From Verrucomicrobia bacterium TMED44 (GTDB taxonomy: Bacteria; Verrucomicrobiota; Verrucomicrobiia; Opitutales; Seribacteraceae): a stretch of DNA of 8,648 nucleotides. Location of the stretch: assembly GCA_002168015.1 (NCBI GenBank), contig NHCX01000028.1, positions 1 through 8,648 of the forward strand, given 5' to 3'. The position numbers were made by a program, and so were the translations under genes. Of the stretch, positions 1 through 6,729 are shown piece after piece (position 1 is the first letter of the stretch; each line of letters begins with the position of its first letter). The notes under the pieces are model-generated. The model saw only the letters and a list, made by a program, of their open reading frames with translations. It did no database searches and had not been told where the DNA came from.

Positions 1-1148
1 CAGCCATTGATATGGAAATTGCCGGCCATGATCTCGATCAAATGAGCCTGGCTGCCGCCAAGATAAAATCGAAGCTTAGCACTTATGATGGACTCTTCGA
101 TATTTCAGACACTTATTCGGGAGGCAAAAGGGAGATGAAAATCCGTCTTAAGCCAAATGGCCGATCACTCGGGCTTACCCAGGCAGATTTGGGCAGGCAG
201 GTAAGGCAGGCTTACTACGGGGAGGAAATTCAGCGGATCCAACGGGAAAGAGATGAAGTCAAAGTAATGCTCCGCTATCCTTTAGCTGATCGCAAGACGC
301 TGACAGCTTTGTCCAACCTCCGAGTACGGACTCCCAATGGAGTGGAGGCACCACTGGAAGAGGTGGCCTCGATTGAACTAGGACAGGGATACCCCACTAT
401 TAAACGTTCAGATCGGGCAAGAATCATTAATGTGCAAACTTCGGCAGACAAGGTTGTGGCCAACATTCCGCTGATTGAGAATGATTTAGACACTAAATTC
501 ATACCCATTTTGCGGGATGAATTTCCTCGCCTGCGCTTTTCTTTTGTTGGAGAAAAAAAAGAACAGGAAGAAAGTGATTCAGGACTGGCTCAGGCGGGTG
601 GGATTTGTCTGTTTGTGATCTATGGCCTACTTGCCATTCCTTTCCGCTCCTACCTCCAACCTTTCCTAATCATGTCTGTGATTCCGTTTGGTTTGATCGG
701 GGCGGTTTTTGGACACTATTTATTTGGTCTGCCCTTAAGCCAATTATCACACTTTGGACTGGTAGCCTTGACCGGAGTGGTCATCAATGACAGCTTGGTC
801 TTGGTGCATTATGTGAACCAACGGGCTAAGGAGACTAACATATATGAAGCCACGCGGCTTGCCGGAATGGCTCGTTTCCGGGCTATTCTGTTAACTTCGT
901 TGACCACTTTTGTAGGTCTGCTGCCCATCCTGTTTGAACGAAGTCTACAGGCTCAGTTCCTCAAGCCCATGGCCATTGCCATTGGATTTGGCGTACTCTT
1001 TGCCACTTTTATCACTCTGCTTATGGTTCCATGCCTTTACCTTGTGCTGGAAGACCTAAAGAATTTCTGTGCAAAGGGATTCAAATGGATCGGCTTTTCA
1101 CCAAGAAATTCGGACCGTCTTGAGAATCTTGAAAAGGTGAAAGGTTAG
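1..1148 (+). CDS. RND-family efflux transporter, C-terminal part (5' end outside window)
   Basis: Inner-membrane proton-driven pump subunit of the AcrB/Mex type, normally working with a periplasmic adaptor and an outer-membrane channel. The reading frame is open to the window edge (in frame from base 3), so the gene starts upstream; about 380 residues remain, roughly the last third of a usual 1,000-1,050 aa protein. Counting from the ATG at base 12, residues 1-180 are the end of the second periplasmic porter/docking region. The final membrane helices follow from about residue 192. The segment around 249-269 (GLVALTGVVINDSLVLVHYV) and residues 289-343 (RFRAILLTSLTT, GLLPILFERS, FLKPMAIAIGFG, MVPCLY) match the conserved last helices of the family. 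The short polar tail ends in TAG. The family assignment is secure, but the substrate cannot be read. No adaptor gene is in view; it would lie upstream. Confidence 0.93.
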   Translation, partial: AIDMEIAGHDLDQMSLAAAKIKSKLSTYDGLFDISDTYSGGKREMKIRLKPNGRSLGLTQADLGRQVRQAYYGEEIQRIQRERDEVKVMLRYPLADRKTLTALSNLRVRTPNGVEAPLEEVASIELGQGYPTIKRSDRARIINVQTSADKVVANIPLIENDLDTKFIPILRDEFPRLRFSFVGEKKEQEESDSGLAQAGGICLFVIYGLLAIPFRSYLQPFLIMSVIPFGLIGAVFGHYLFGLPLSQLSHFGLVALTGVVINDSLVLVHYVNQRAKETNIYEATRLAGMARFRAILLTSLTTFVGLLPILFERSLQAQFLKPMAIAIGFGVLFATFITLLMVPCLYLVLEDLKNFCAKGFKWIGFSPRNSDRLENLEKVKG

Positions 1149-1213
1149 TTTCTGTCACCGACCCCCAGGATTGTTTCGAAAAAAGGTTCTTTACTTTCCT
1201 TGGAAACGATTTA
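1145..1213 (-). other. In-frame C-terminal continuation of the methyltransferase beyond a TAA stop
   Basis: Reading on past the TAA at 1211-1213 in the same frame gives 21 more codons before a second TAA at 1145-1147. The translation includes SKESKEPFF and then ETILGVG, and ends DRN. This resembles the closing strand of ArsR-methyltransferase proteins, where a segment of the type 'V..E...P.FqT.La.G' follows the 'AGF...V.V' element (here EALFLRAKV). The second TAA overlaps the TAG of the convergent RND gene (shared TTAG at 1145-1148), a tidy gene boundary. I infer that the ancestral gene ended here, giving a product of about 309 residues, and that the TAA at 1211-1213 is a nonsense change, a sequence error or, less likely, a readthrough site. 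The family comparison is from memory, not an alignment. Confidence 0.55.
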
Positions 1214-2074
1214 AACTTTGGCCCGTAGGAACAAGGCTTCGCGAATCATCCGGTATAGATCGTTCTCCCCAAAGCCAAGCCATTGATCCTGATAAAGCTC
1301 TCGAGCTTTTTCAAACTGGTGTTTTTTTAAATCAAGGACCACCAACTGTCCGCCTGGTTTTACTATACGATAAGCTTCAGCAAGAGCTTTTTCTGGGTGT
1401 TGAGCATGATGCAAAGACTGGCTCATCAAAGCTAAGTCCACACTTTTTGAGTTCAAAGGGACTTTTTCAATATCTCCCTGCTTATAAACGAGGTTGGATA
1501 AATTCTTTTTCTTCGCCAAGTCCGTACCTAGCCGAACCATACTTTTCGAACTATCAATACAGTAGACTTTGTTTGCTCTTTCAGCAAGGAGTTGAGAAAG
1601 CGTACCCTCCCCTGCTCCCAAATCTGCAACATTTATTCGTGGAACCAAGCGCAGTAAAAAATGTCCGATGGCATCCCAGGAGCGACCGGGTACATAATTT
1701 TTACCAAGTCGTTCAGCCACTTCATCAAAATAACGTTCACTTTCCCTACGGCGCCGATCAATGATACGGGTAAGACCTGCCTGATCAGTTTCCCAAAATT
1801 CCTCCTCAGAATCTTCCCTGAGGGCCACCCTTATTAAATCTAACCGCGGAGAATCACCAAGATTGAGGGAATAAAAGGTTTTTTTCCCATCCTTGCGGTC
1901 AGTGAGCAAACCATGCCGCCGGATTTGAGATAAATGAGTGGAAATACGAGATTGTCCCATTTCGAGAATTTCCTGAAGTTCAGCAACTGACAACTCCTCC
2001 TCTGCCAAAAGACGTAGTAAACGCAACCGCGTATTATCGGATAAAACTTGAAGAATCTCAGTTACCTTAATCAC
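1211..2074 (-). CDS. ArsR-type regulator fused to SAM-dependent methyltransferase
   Basis: A 287-aa fusion. Residues 1-75 are an ArsR-like winged helix, with recognition-helix region 39-57 (MGQSRISTHLSQIRRHGLL) and wing KDGKKTFYSL. This part contains no cysteine, so it is not a thiol metal sensor. Residues about 145-250 are a class I methyltransferase: SAM-binding VADLGAGEG (149-157), acidic D174 at the end of the second strand, and LHHAQHPEKAL plus VKPGGQLVVLDL. The GTG start is the only option: one codon separates it from an upstream in-frame TAA, and no ATG precedes M39. ArsR-methyltransferase fusions are known; some relate to SahR-type control of the SAM/methionine cycle, but no such gene lies nearby. 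It sits 94 bp downstream of the greA-like gene on the same strand and converges on the RND gene. The C-terminus appears clipped by an in-frame TAA (see the next entry), so this may be a degrading gene. Confidence 0.88.
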   Translation of the reverse strand: MIKVTEILQVLSDNTRLRLLRLLAEEELSVAELQEILEMGQSRISTHLSQIRRHGLLTDRKDGKKTFYSLNLGDSPRLDLIRVALREDSEEEFWETDQAGLTRIIDRRRRESERYFDEVAERLGKNYVPGRSWDAIGHFLLRLVPRINVADLGAGEGTLSQLLAERANKVYCIDSSKSMVRLGTDLAKKKNLSNLVYKQGDIEKVPLNSKSVDLALMSQSLHHAQHPEKALAEAYRIVKPGGQLVVLDLKKHQFEKARELYQDQWLGFGENDLYRMIREALFLRAKV

Positions 2075-2083
2075 ACATTAAAG
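2065..2083 (-). promoter_or_regulatory. Operator-like dyad over the GTG start of the ArsR-methyltransferase gene
   Basis: The plus strand reads CCTTAATcacacATTAAAG. The seven-base arms are complementary except at one position, and the five inner bases on each side (TTAAT/ATTAA) pair perfectly around a 5-base spacer. The spacer contains the start codon (2072-2074). ArsR-family repressors bind imperfect dyads near their own promoters, so this may be an autoregulatory site. No binding motif for this protein is known to me, and an AT-rich dyad of this size can arise by chance. Confidence 0.35.
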
Positions 2084-2120
2084 AAAACACCTACCAGAGT
2101 CGTCTTGGCAAACATCTTTT

Positions 2121-2135
2121 GCTCCCTGCAGGAGC
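2121..2135. repeat. Small GC-rich inverted repeat upstream of the ArsR-methyltransferase gene
   Basis: GCTCC-CTGCA-GGAGC: two perfect 5-bp arms around a 5-base loop, in the 94-bp gap between the greA-like stop and the ArsR-methyltransferase start. No T-run follows on either strand, so it is not a typical intrinsic terminator. It could be a protein-binding site or an RNA hairpin. Confidence 0.35.
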
Positions 2136-2137
2136 TA

Positions 2138-2167
2138 AATATGAAAGAGAGAACTAAATAAGGTCAA
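2138..2167 (-). promoter_or_regulatory. Candidate sigma-70 promoter for the ArsR-methyltransferase gene
   Basis: On the minus strand, TTGACC (2167-2162, five of six to the -35 consensus) is followed after 18 bp by CATATT (2143-2138, four of six to the -10). It begins 1 bp past the greA-like stop codon. Transcription would start near 2131, inside the GC-rich dyad, leaving a leader of about 57 nt. The match is moderate and was found by eye. Confidence 0.3.
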
Positions 2168-2168
2168 A

Positions 2169-4052
2169 TTATTGAGAGTCCACCCAACGGGAAAGACCTT
2201 CAATTTTCCAATTTGTGACCGTACCTTCAACTTCAGTCTCCACAAGATCATCAACTTTCTTCCCAAGCAATTTTTGGCCAAGTGGGGTTAGATAAGAAAG
2301 AACATTGTTGTCAGGGTCACTATCCCATGCTCCAAGAATTGTATACTTCTGGGATTCCCCACTATTGGTATTGGAAAGGGTAACATTTGATCCGATCCCA
2401 ACCGCGTCAGATGGGGCATCGGTAAAATCTGTGGGCTTGGCACGCATCAGATCAGTCTGGAGATCAGCTTGGCGGGAAAGTAAAATCTTTTGCTCGTCCT
2501 TGGCCATTTGGTATTCAGCATTTTCGCGCAGATCACCCAATTCACGGGCAGCTTCAATAGCTTGAGAGTTTGCGGGAATTTTCTCTTTATTTAACAAATC
2601 TAGATCATCAACCTTACGATCATAACTTGACTGAGAAACGATTAATGAGTCATCTGTAGCAACCGCTGATGACTGGGAAGATGAACCTCCGCCACCTTCA
2701 ATAATCTCCTGAATTTCAGGATGCATCTTGATAAACCGGGCAAGTAAGGAACGTTTGCTTAAATCTTCAAACCCTGGATTGAGAATGAGTGCCTGTGCCA
2801 AATCCTTAGCATTCTCTGCACTCCCCTTACTCAAAATATCTCGTAACAATTCTTTATCATCTGACAAAATCTCTGCCAGGGGAATCCGTCGACTGGTTGC
2901 GTTTTGAAGGGATTCATAATCAATTGCCGAAAAGACCGCAGTCAGCAACCGTGGAGTCATCAATCCGTCAAGCAAAGCTTCAAATTTACTAAGGGCACGA
3001 AACTTGATCATCCAAAGAAGAACGGGTGCCTTAAGGGTTTGTTCATCCAAGGTATCGTTTAAGGACTTTATAAGCAGTTTTGAATCCTCACGGTCGATTA
3101 AGAAATGAGCACATTCACCCGAGAATTTCGTGGCTGTGTTATGCAGAAGCTGTAGAACAATTTTCTTCCAGTTGTCAGGATAAACCCGGGTAACAAGATC
3201 GAGAAAACGGGAGTGAAATTTCGCAGGCATCTGATCAGCCAATCCGGGCAAGTCATCTTCGCACTGGTTGAGTACTGAAGCAGAGGTGGGTTCAAGCTTT
3301 TCAACATCCTCTTCAACATCACGGGCCAGATTATTCCGTACCCAGATACCATGCAGACGGTCTGCCTGGCTAAGGTTTCGGGCTTCCATCAAAGCGACCG
3401 TTAAATCATGAAGAACTTGGGGAAGATCTGCCTGTAAATCTTCCTTTTCAGACGATAAATCATATAGTTTTTCAGCCAAAAGAATCTTTTCCTTGGATCT
3501 CTTTTCATCAAAGAAGTCCTGAAGGATTTCCTGTTCAGGCTTGACCGGTTCGTCCCGTAAAACATAAGGCTCTGTCTTTTTATTGGGAACTGCAACTCTA
3601 GCATCTTTGACTAAGAGTTTCTTGGTGGCAGTCCACCATTTCTTTCCTTTAGTGGGTCCGAGCAATAAATGGATGGTACGCTCGAGGTCGCGTGTTGGGG
3701 CACAACCATCTTCAAACTTCGAAATAATATCAATGAAAAATTCGACTGGTTCTTTTTTTATTTTAATCTCAATTTCTTCAGTGTTGGCACGGTGCTGTGA
3801 AATAACATGGTCATCGGCCAACACTTCCAGCTTATCGATGCAAAACACAGGGTCCATCGCATGTGACTTACGCTCCCCTTCTTCAAAATCGACCAAGATC
3901 ATTCCAGCCTCTGCTTCAAAACCTGAAATTCGCCCAACTCCCCATGCTCGGTGAATGCAAATAGCACCCTCTTTCATTGCCTCGAGGGCAGTGCGTGAAG
4001 ATTCTAAAGATGGGTCTTTTTCGATCAGACGATCGACAATTTCGACATTCAT
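2169..4052 (-). CDS. greA: Transcription elongation factor GreA with long N-terminal extension (PVC type)
   Basis: GreA binds the secondary channel of RNA polymerase and stimulates cleavage of backtracked transcripts. At 627 aa it is about four times the usual GreA length. Residues 28-78 (from EGAICIHRAWGVGRISGF to DKLEVL) look like a small CarD/Tudor-type beta barrel. Residues about 80-450 are mostly helical and charged, including KKWWTATKK near 137-145. A Gly/Ser linker starts at GGGG, 453-456. Residues about 481-545 are the GreA coiled coil, with tip motif ARELGDLRENAEY; D507 and E510 match the catalytic D41 and E44 of E. coli GreA. Residues 551-627 are the FKBP-like domain (YTILGAWDSDPDNN, SYLTPLGQKLLGKK). 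The ATG is directly preceded by an in-frame TAA, so it is the earliest start. Chlamydial GreA has the same large-extension design (about 715 aa). The role of the extension is unknown to me. Confidence 0.92.
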   Translation of the reverse strand: MNVEIVDRLIEKDPSLESSRTALEAMKEGAICIHRAWGVGRISGFEAEAGMILVDFEEGERKSHAMDPVFCIDKLEVLADDHVISQHRANTEEIEIKIKKEPVEFFIDIISKFEDGCAPTRDLERTIHLLLGPTKGKKWWTATKKLLVKDARVAVPNKKTEPYVLRDEPVKPEQEILQDFFDEKRSKEKILLAEKLYDLSSEKEDLQADLPQVLHDLTVALMEARNLSQADRLHGIWVRNNLARDVEEDVEKLEPTSASVLNQCEDDLPGLADQMPAKFHSRFLDLVTRVYPDNWKKIVLQLLHNTATKFSGECAHFLIDREDSKLLIKSLNDTLDEQTLKAPVLLWMIKFRALSKFEALLDGLMTPRLLTAVFSAIDYESLQNATSRRIPLAEILSDDKELLRDILSKGSAENAKDLAQALILNPGFEDLSKRSLLARFIKMHPEIQEIIEGGGGSSSQSSAVATDDSLIVSQSSYDRKVDDLDLLNKEKIPANSQAIEAARELGDLRENAEYQMAKDEQKILLSRQADLQTDLMRAKPTDFTDAPSDAVGIGSNVTLSNTNSGESQKYTILGAWDSDPDNNVLSYLTPLGQKLLGKKVDDLVETEVEGTVTNWKIEGLSRWVDSQ

Positions 4053-4108
4053 TTACGAGTACTTAGGTTTGATGTGAGGGGTTACAGGCTAGGGTTCTAC
4101 TTACTAAA

Positions 4109-4158
4109 AGATTTAATCTAGAGAATTTCATTAAAATGGCGAGGGAAAACATATATGT
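4109..4158. repeat. Two short AT-rich palindromes in the gap upstream of greA
   Basis: The 109-bp gap between the MFS stop and the greA start holds AGATTTAATCT (4109-4119, two 5-bp arms around one base) and ACATATATGT (4149-4158, perfect). The second lies just past the MFS stop. I see no convincing intrinsic terminator for the MFS gene and no clear -35/-10 pair for greA, although a greA promoter should lie here. They may be regulator sites or chance in AT-rich DNA. Confidence 0.25.
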
Positions 4159-4161
4159 AAA

Positions 4162-5514
4162 TTAGCCTTCGTCCTCGAATTCTTCTTTAGCTGGCTTGGG
4201 TACTCCCAATAGAATGAGAAATGGAATTAGTAATAAAAAAGCACCCGCAGTGTATGCAAAAGTGGAACCACTCAAATAATAAGCAAGACCGGCAAGAATT
4301 GGACCGCAGGCTCGGGCAATCGAACCTGATGACCGGAAAATACCCAGATTAAAACCTTGATCCTGTTCACTCGAATGTAAAGAAGTTAACGCCGTCAAAG
4401 TGGGACTAATAAAAGCAACGCCACAGGACATCAGAAACAGAGCAAAGAAAAACCTTGTTTCAGAAGATGGCAGAGCCAAGAGTAAAAATGCCACAAAACC
4501 AAGGAGAATTCCTTGAAGAGCCATATTCTTTTCCCCTATCTTACCCACAAATCGTCGAACAATGAACCCTTGGGCAAAGATAAGAGTAAATCCGATTAAA
4601 AGAAACATACTGGTAATATCTTTAGGCTCGTACGCATACCTTTCGACTGCCAAAAAAGTAAGGGTAAATTCCATGCCGCTGAATGAAACCATATAACAGA
4701 GATAGGAAAGACAGGTCTTACGAACTGCCGAGTTGGCCACTTTTTTTATTTGAAAAATAGCAGGTCTGGGTTGCTCATTGCCCCGGCCTCTTTTCTCTGC
4801 AGGTAATGTTTCGCGAAAACGCATGGCCAACCAAGCCCAATTAACCAAGGCTAGGCAAAAGCTGATCAACGCGGCCAATGAAAAAGGCGTGAGCGCTAGA
4901 GAGGAGGAAGAATCTCCTGACCAATCCCACGAACTGGCAAACCCTCCCAGTGCAGGACCAAGCACAAAGCCTAGACCAAAAGCGATCCCCACAACCGCCA
5001 TTCCTTTGGAACGGTCTTTACGAGAAGTCACATCCGCAATAGCAGCTGTTGCTACCGACAAGTTGCCGCTTGCAATGCCTCCAATTGTCCGAGAAAGAAC
5101 CAATATCCAAAAGCTTCCCGCAAAAATCCACAGTGCATATCCAAGGCAGGTTCCTCCCAAAGTCAGTAAAAGAACTGAACGTCTGCCGACCCGATCAGAA
5201 AAACGACCCCAGATCGGAGCAAATACAAACTGTAAAATTGCATACAGTGAACCGAGGGCTCCCCCAAATATAACTGTTTCCAAGCGAAACCCTTCTGCCT
5301 TTATTCCGTCGTACCCGTAATCCTTCACCAAATCCACAAAAGCAGTAACCAGTCCCCCACCCAAGGCAGCTTCACGGATGAGATAATGATCGAGCATCGA
5401 GGGGAACAGAGGGAAAATGACCGAAAATCCGACCATATCCATAAAAATGGTCAGGAATACAACACCGAAGGTTGCCTTTTTTTGCTTTTGTATGGAAGTA
5501 TCAGAGTCTGACAT
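4162..5514 (-). CDS. MFS exporter, DHA1 (drug:H+ antiporter) type
   Basis: A 450-aa inner-membrane transporter with about 12 helices. TM1 carries DMVGFSVIFPLFP (26-38), as in the TetA/multidrug group. The loop between TM2 and TM3 has motif A (GRFSDRVGRR, 103-112), TM4 has the LSRTIGGIASGN region (140-151) and TM5 has the antiporter motif C GFVLGPALGG (182-191). The substrate cannot be inferred, and tetracycline resistance should not be assumed. TM1 and TM2 are separated by an unusually long periplasmic loop, about residues 41-80. I chose the ATG at 5514, which overlaps the coaD stop by one base (TGATG); the TTG directly before it is a weaker option. GGGGAAGA upstream may serve as ribosome-binding site. 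It is translationally coupled to coaD, but no functional link is evident. Confidence 0.9.
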   Translation of the reverse strand: MSDSDTSIQKQKKATFGVVFLTIFMDMVGFSVIFPLFPSMLDHYLIREAALGGGLVTAFVDLVKDYGYDGIKAEGFRLETVIFGGALGSLYAILQFVFAPIWGRFSDRVGRRSVLLLTLGGTCLGYALWIFAGSFWILVLSRTIGGIASGNLSVATAAIADVTSRKDRSKGMAVVGIAFGLGFVLGPALGGFASSWDWSGDSSSSLALTPFSLAALISFCLALVNWAWLAMRFRETLPAEKRGRGNEQPRPAIFQIKKVANSAVRKTCLSYLCYMVSFSGMEFTLTFLAVERYAYEPKDITSMFLLIGFTLIFAQGFIVRRFVGKIGEKNMALQGILLGFVAFLLLALPSSETRFFFALFLMSCGVAFISPTLTALTSLHSSEQDQGFNLGIFRSSGSIARACGPILAGLAYYLSGSTFAYTAGAFLLLIPFLILLGVPKPAKEEFEDEG

Positions 5515-6017
5515 CAAACAGGATCTTCCCCACGGTCAAACCGGTTAATTTCCCGCAGGGCGGAAAGAACATTCTCGGGAACAAGATCGGTTTCTCTTTT
5601 TCCAAAGAGATGAACCTGTTTAATAAGCTGTGAGCTGGTGTAAAAATATTTTTCGTTTGGCATTAAAAATATGGTCTCGATATTGGAATCCAAATGCCTA
5701 TTCATTTGAGCCATTTGAAATTCATACTCAAAATCAGAAACAGCCCGTAATCCCCTAACCAAAACGCTAGCTTTTTTTTCCATCGCGTAATCTACCAGCA
5801 AACCGCAAAAAGATTCTACAGATGCATTTGGATGCTCGCCCAGATTTTCCTCCACTAAACGAACCCGTGTGGGTGCATCAAAAAGAGTATCTTTGGAGTT
5901 ATTTCCCTCGGAAATCGCAACGACAACCCTATCAAAAAGTGAGCATGCACGGGAGAGTACATCTAAATGACCCTTGGTAACAGGGTCAAAGGTTCCGGGA
6001 TAAAGAGCAGTAGACAT
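5514..6017 (-). CDS. coaD: Phosphopantetheine adenylyltransferase
   Basis: CoaD transfers AMP from ATP to 4'-phosphopantetheine, giving dephospho-CoA, the penultimate step of CoA synthesis; it is cytosolic. At 167 aa it has normal family length. Landmarks are [19 protein letters not shown] (6-24), with the nucleotidyltransferase TxGH motif at 14-17; [21 protein letters not shown] (86-106), the pantetheine/ATP region; and [10 protein letters not shown] (126-135), equivalent to the ISSxx(I/V)(R/K) loop. The ATG is immediately preceded by an in-frame TAG, so it is the first possible start. It is the first gene of a two-gene unit with the MFS exporter and is divergent from pgsA. No Shine-Dalgarno is seen; a promoter-like element lies very close upstream. 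Confidence 0.97.
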   Translation of the reverse strand: MSTALYPGTFDPVTKGHLDVLSRACSLFDRVVVAISEGNNSKDTLFDAPTRVRLVEENLGEHPNASVESFCGLLVDYAMEKKASVLVRGLRAVSDFEYEFQMAQMNRHLDSNIETIFLMPNEKYFYTSSQLIKQVHLFGKRETDLVPENVLSALREINRFDRGEDPV

Positions 6018-6025
6018 CTATATTA

Positions 6026-6053
6026 ATCATACCATCACATTCAACGAAGTCCA
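6026..6053 (-). promoter_or_regulatory. Candidate coaD promoter with extended -10 and almost no leader
   Basis: On the minus strand, TGGACT (6053-6048, four of six to the -35) is followed after 16 bp by TATGAT (6031-6026, five of six to the -10). The -10 is preceded by TGG, giving an extended -10 (TGGTATGAT). Only 8 nt separate it from the ATG at 6017, so the expected start of transcription is near 6019, about 2 nt before the start codon. This is inferred by eye; another promoter farther upstream is possible. Confidence 0.4.
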
Positions 6054-6120
6054 TCCTCAAGGTCGTTCTTTGTTCGAGTTGCAATACGAAGATGAAAAGA
6101 GTAATGCTTATTTTAGAAGC

Positions 6121-6726
6121 ATGAATTTTCCAAATTTGCTCACACTTTCCAGAATACCACTGATGCTTATTGTCATTGGAATGCTCTACCCTGACCCCAG
6201 CCAAATGTGGCCAGGCGTGAGGACCGGGGCTCTACTGCTTTTTCTCTTCGCTGCACTCACTGATTGGTTGGATGGTTGGTTGGCACGGAAATTTGGTCAG
6301 GTCTCGGAGTTTGGTAAGTTTATGGATGCACTCGCTGATAAAGTGCTTACGATGGGCATGTTCGTGAGCTTACTTGCACTTGGTGCCCTCGAGAAATGGA
6401 CCCTTTTCCTTATTTTGCTTGTTCTCTCCAGAGAATTTCTAATCACAGGTTTACGTTTGGTGGCTGCCGCCAAGGGAAAAACTTTGGCAGCAGAAAAGAT
6501 AGGGAAGGTAAAAACTGTGGTACAACTACTGTGTATTTCCCTGTTTTTAGCCCAGCTAGCGTTGGAGGTTGACGGAACTCGAATTCTGTCACCAGAAAGT
6601 AACAACTATGCTGTGGAAATTCTCAGATGGGCCGGTCAACTAACTCTGATCTTTGCAACGGTACTGACTGTGTTTTCAGGAATTATTTACCTAGTCAAGT
6701 ACTGGAAATACTTCCTTGACGATTAG
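6121..6726 (+). CDS. pgsA: CDP-diacylglycerol-glycerol-3-phosphate 3-phosphatidyltransferase
   Basis: An inner-membrane enzyme that joins CDP-diacylglycerol and glycerol-3-phosphate to give phosphatidylglycerophosphate plus CMP. The 201-aa product carries the full CDP-alcohol phosphotransferase signature DxxDGxxARx8GxxxDxxxD: D48, D51, G52, A55, R56, G65, D69 and D73. The PgsA-specific stretch SREFLITGLRLVAAAKGK (103-120) then AAEKIGKVKT (123-132) follows. There are about five or six hydrophobic helices. I chose the ATG at 6121 because the product begins MNFPNLLTLSRIP, the usual PgsA start; an open frame back to a TTG at 6070 adds 17 uncharacteristic polar residues. No good ribosome-binding site is seen. 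The stop is followed by one codon (AGG) and then the pgpA ATG in the same frame. Confidence 0.95.
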   Translation: MNFPNLLTLSRIPLMLIVIGMLYPDPSQMWPGVRTGALLLFLFAALTDWLDGWLARKFGQVSEFGKFMDALADKVLTMGMFVSLLALGALEKWTLFLILLVLSREFLITGLRLVAAAKGKTLAAEKIGKVKTVVQLLCISLFLAQLALEVDGTRILSPESNNYAVEILRWAGQLTLIFATVLTVFSGIIYLVKYWKYFLDD

Positions 6727-6729
6727 AGG

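Noticed and set aside
1160..1206. Possible terminator between the RND and methyltransferase genes
   Set aside because: The only pairing seen, GTTTC with GAAAC plus a poor inner stem, has no following T-run, and the stretch reads as a continuation of the methyltransferase frame.
1171..1764. A 197-codon open frame on the plus strand
   Set aside because: It lies wholly antisense to the ArsR-methyltransferase gene and its continuation, which have clear domain motifs; its translation shows no family motif and its base pattern is explained by the opposite strand.
3098..3604. Two short open frames on the minus strand inside the greA-like gene
   Set aside because: They are out of frame with the well-supported 627-aa protein and show no domain or ribosome-binding site.
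4778..5320. A 180-codon open frame on the plus strand, with a second one inside it in another frame
   Set aside because: Both are antisense to the MFS exporter. The product is rich in Pro, Arg and Lys, as expected from the reverse complement of hydrophobic helix codons, and has no recognisable motif.
4162..5514. Calling the MFS gene a tetracycline resistance gene
   Set aside because: Its motifs are general to DHA1 exporters, and the context with coaD gives no sign of a resistance cassette or mobile element.
6070..6120. Upstream TTG start for pgsA adding 17 residues
   Set aside because: PgsA proteins normally begin at the MNxPNxLTxxRI segment, which starts at the ATG at 6121; the extra residues are polar and the region is needed as a divergent promoter.
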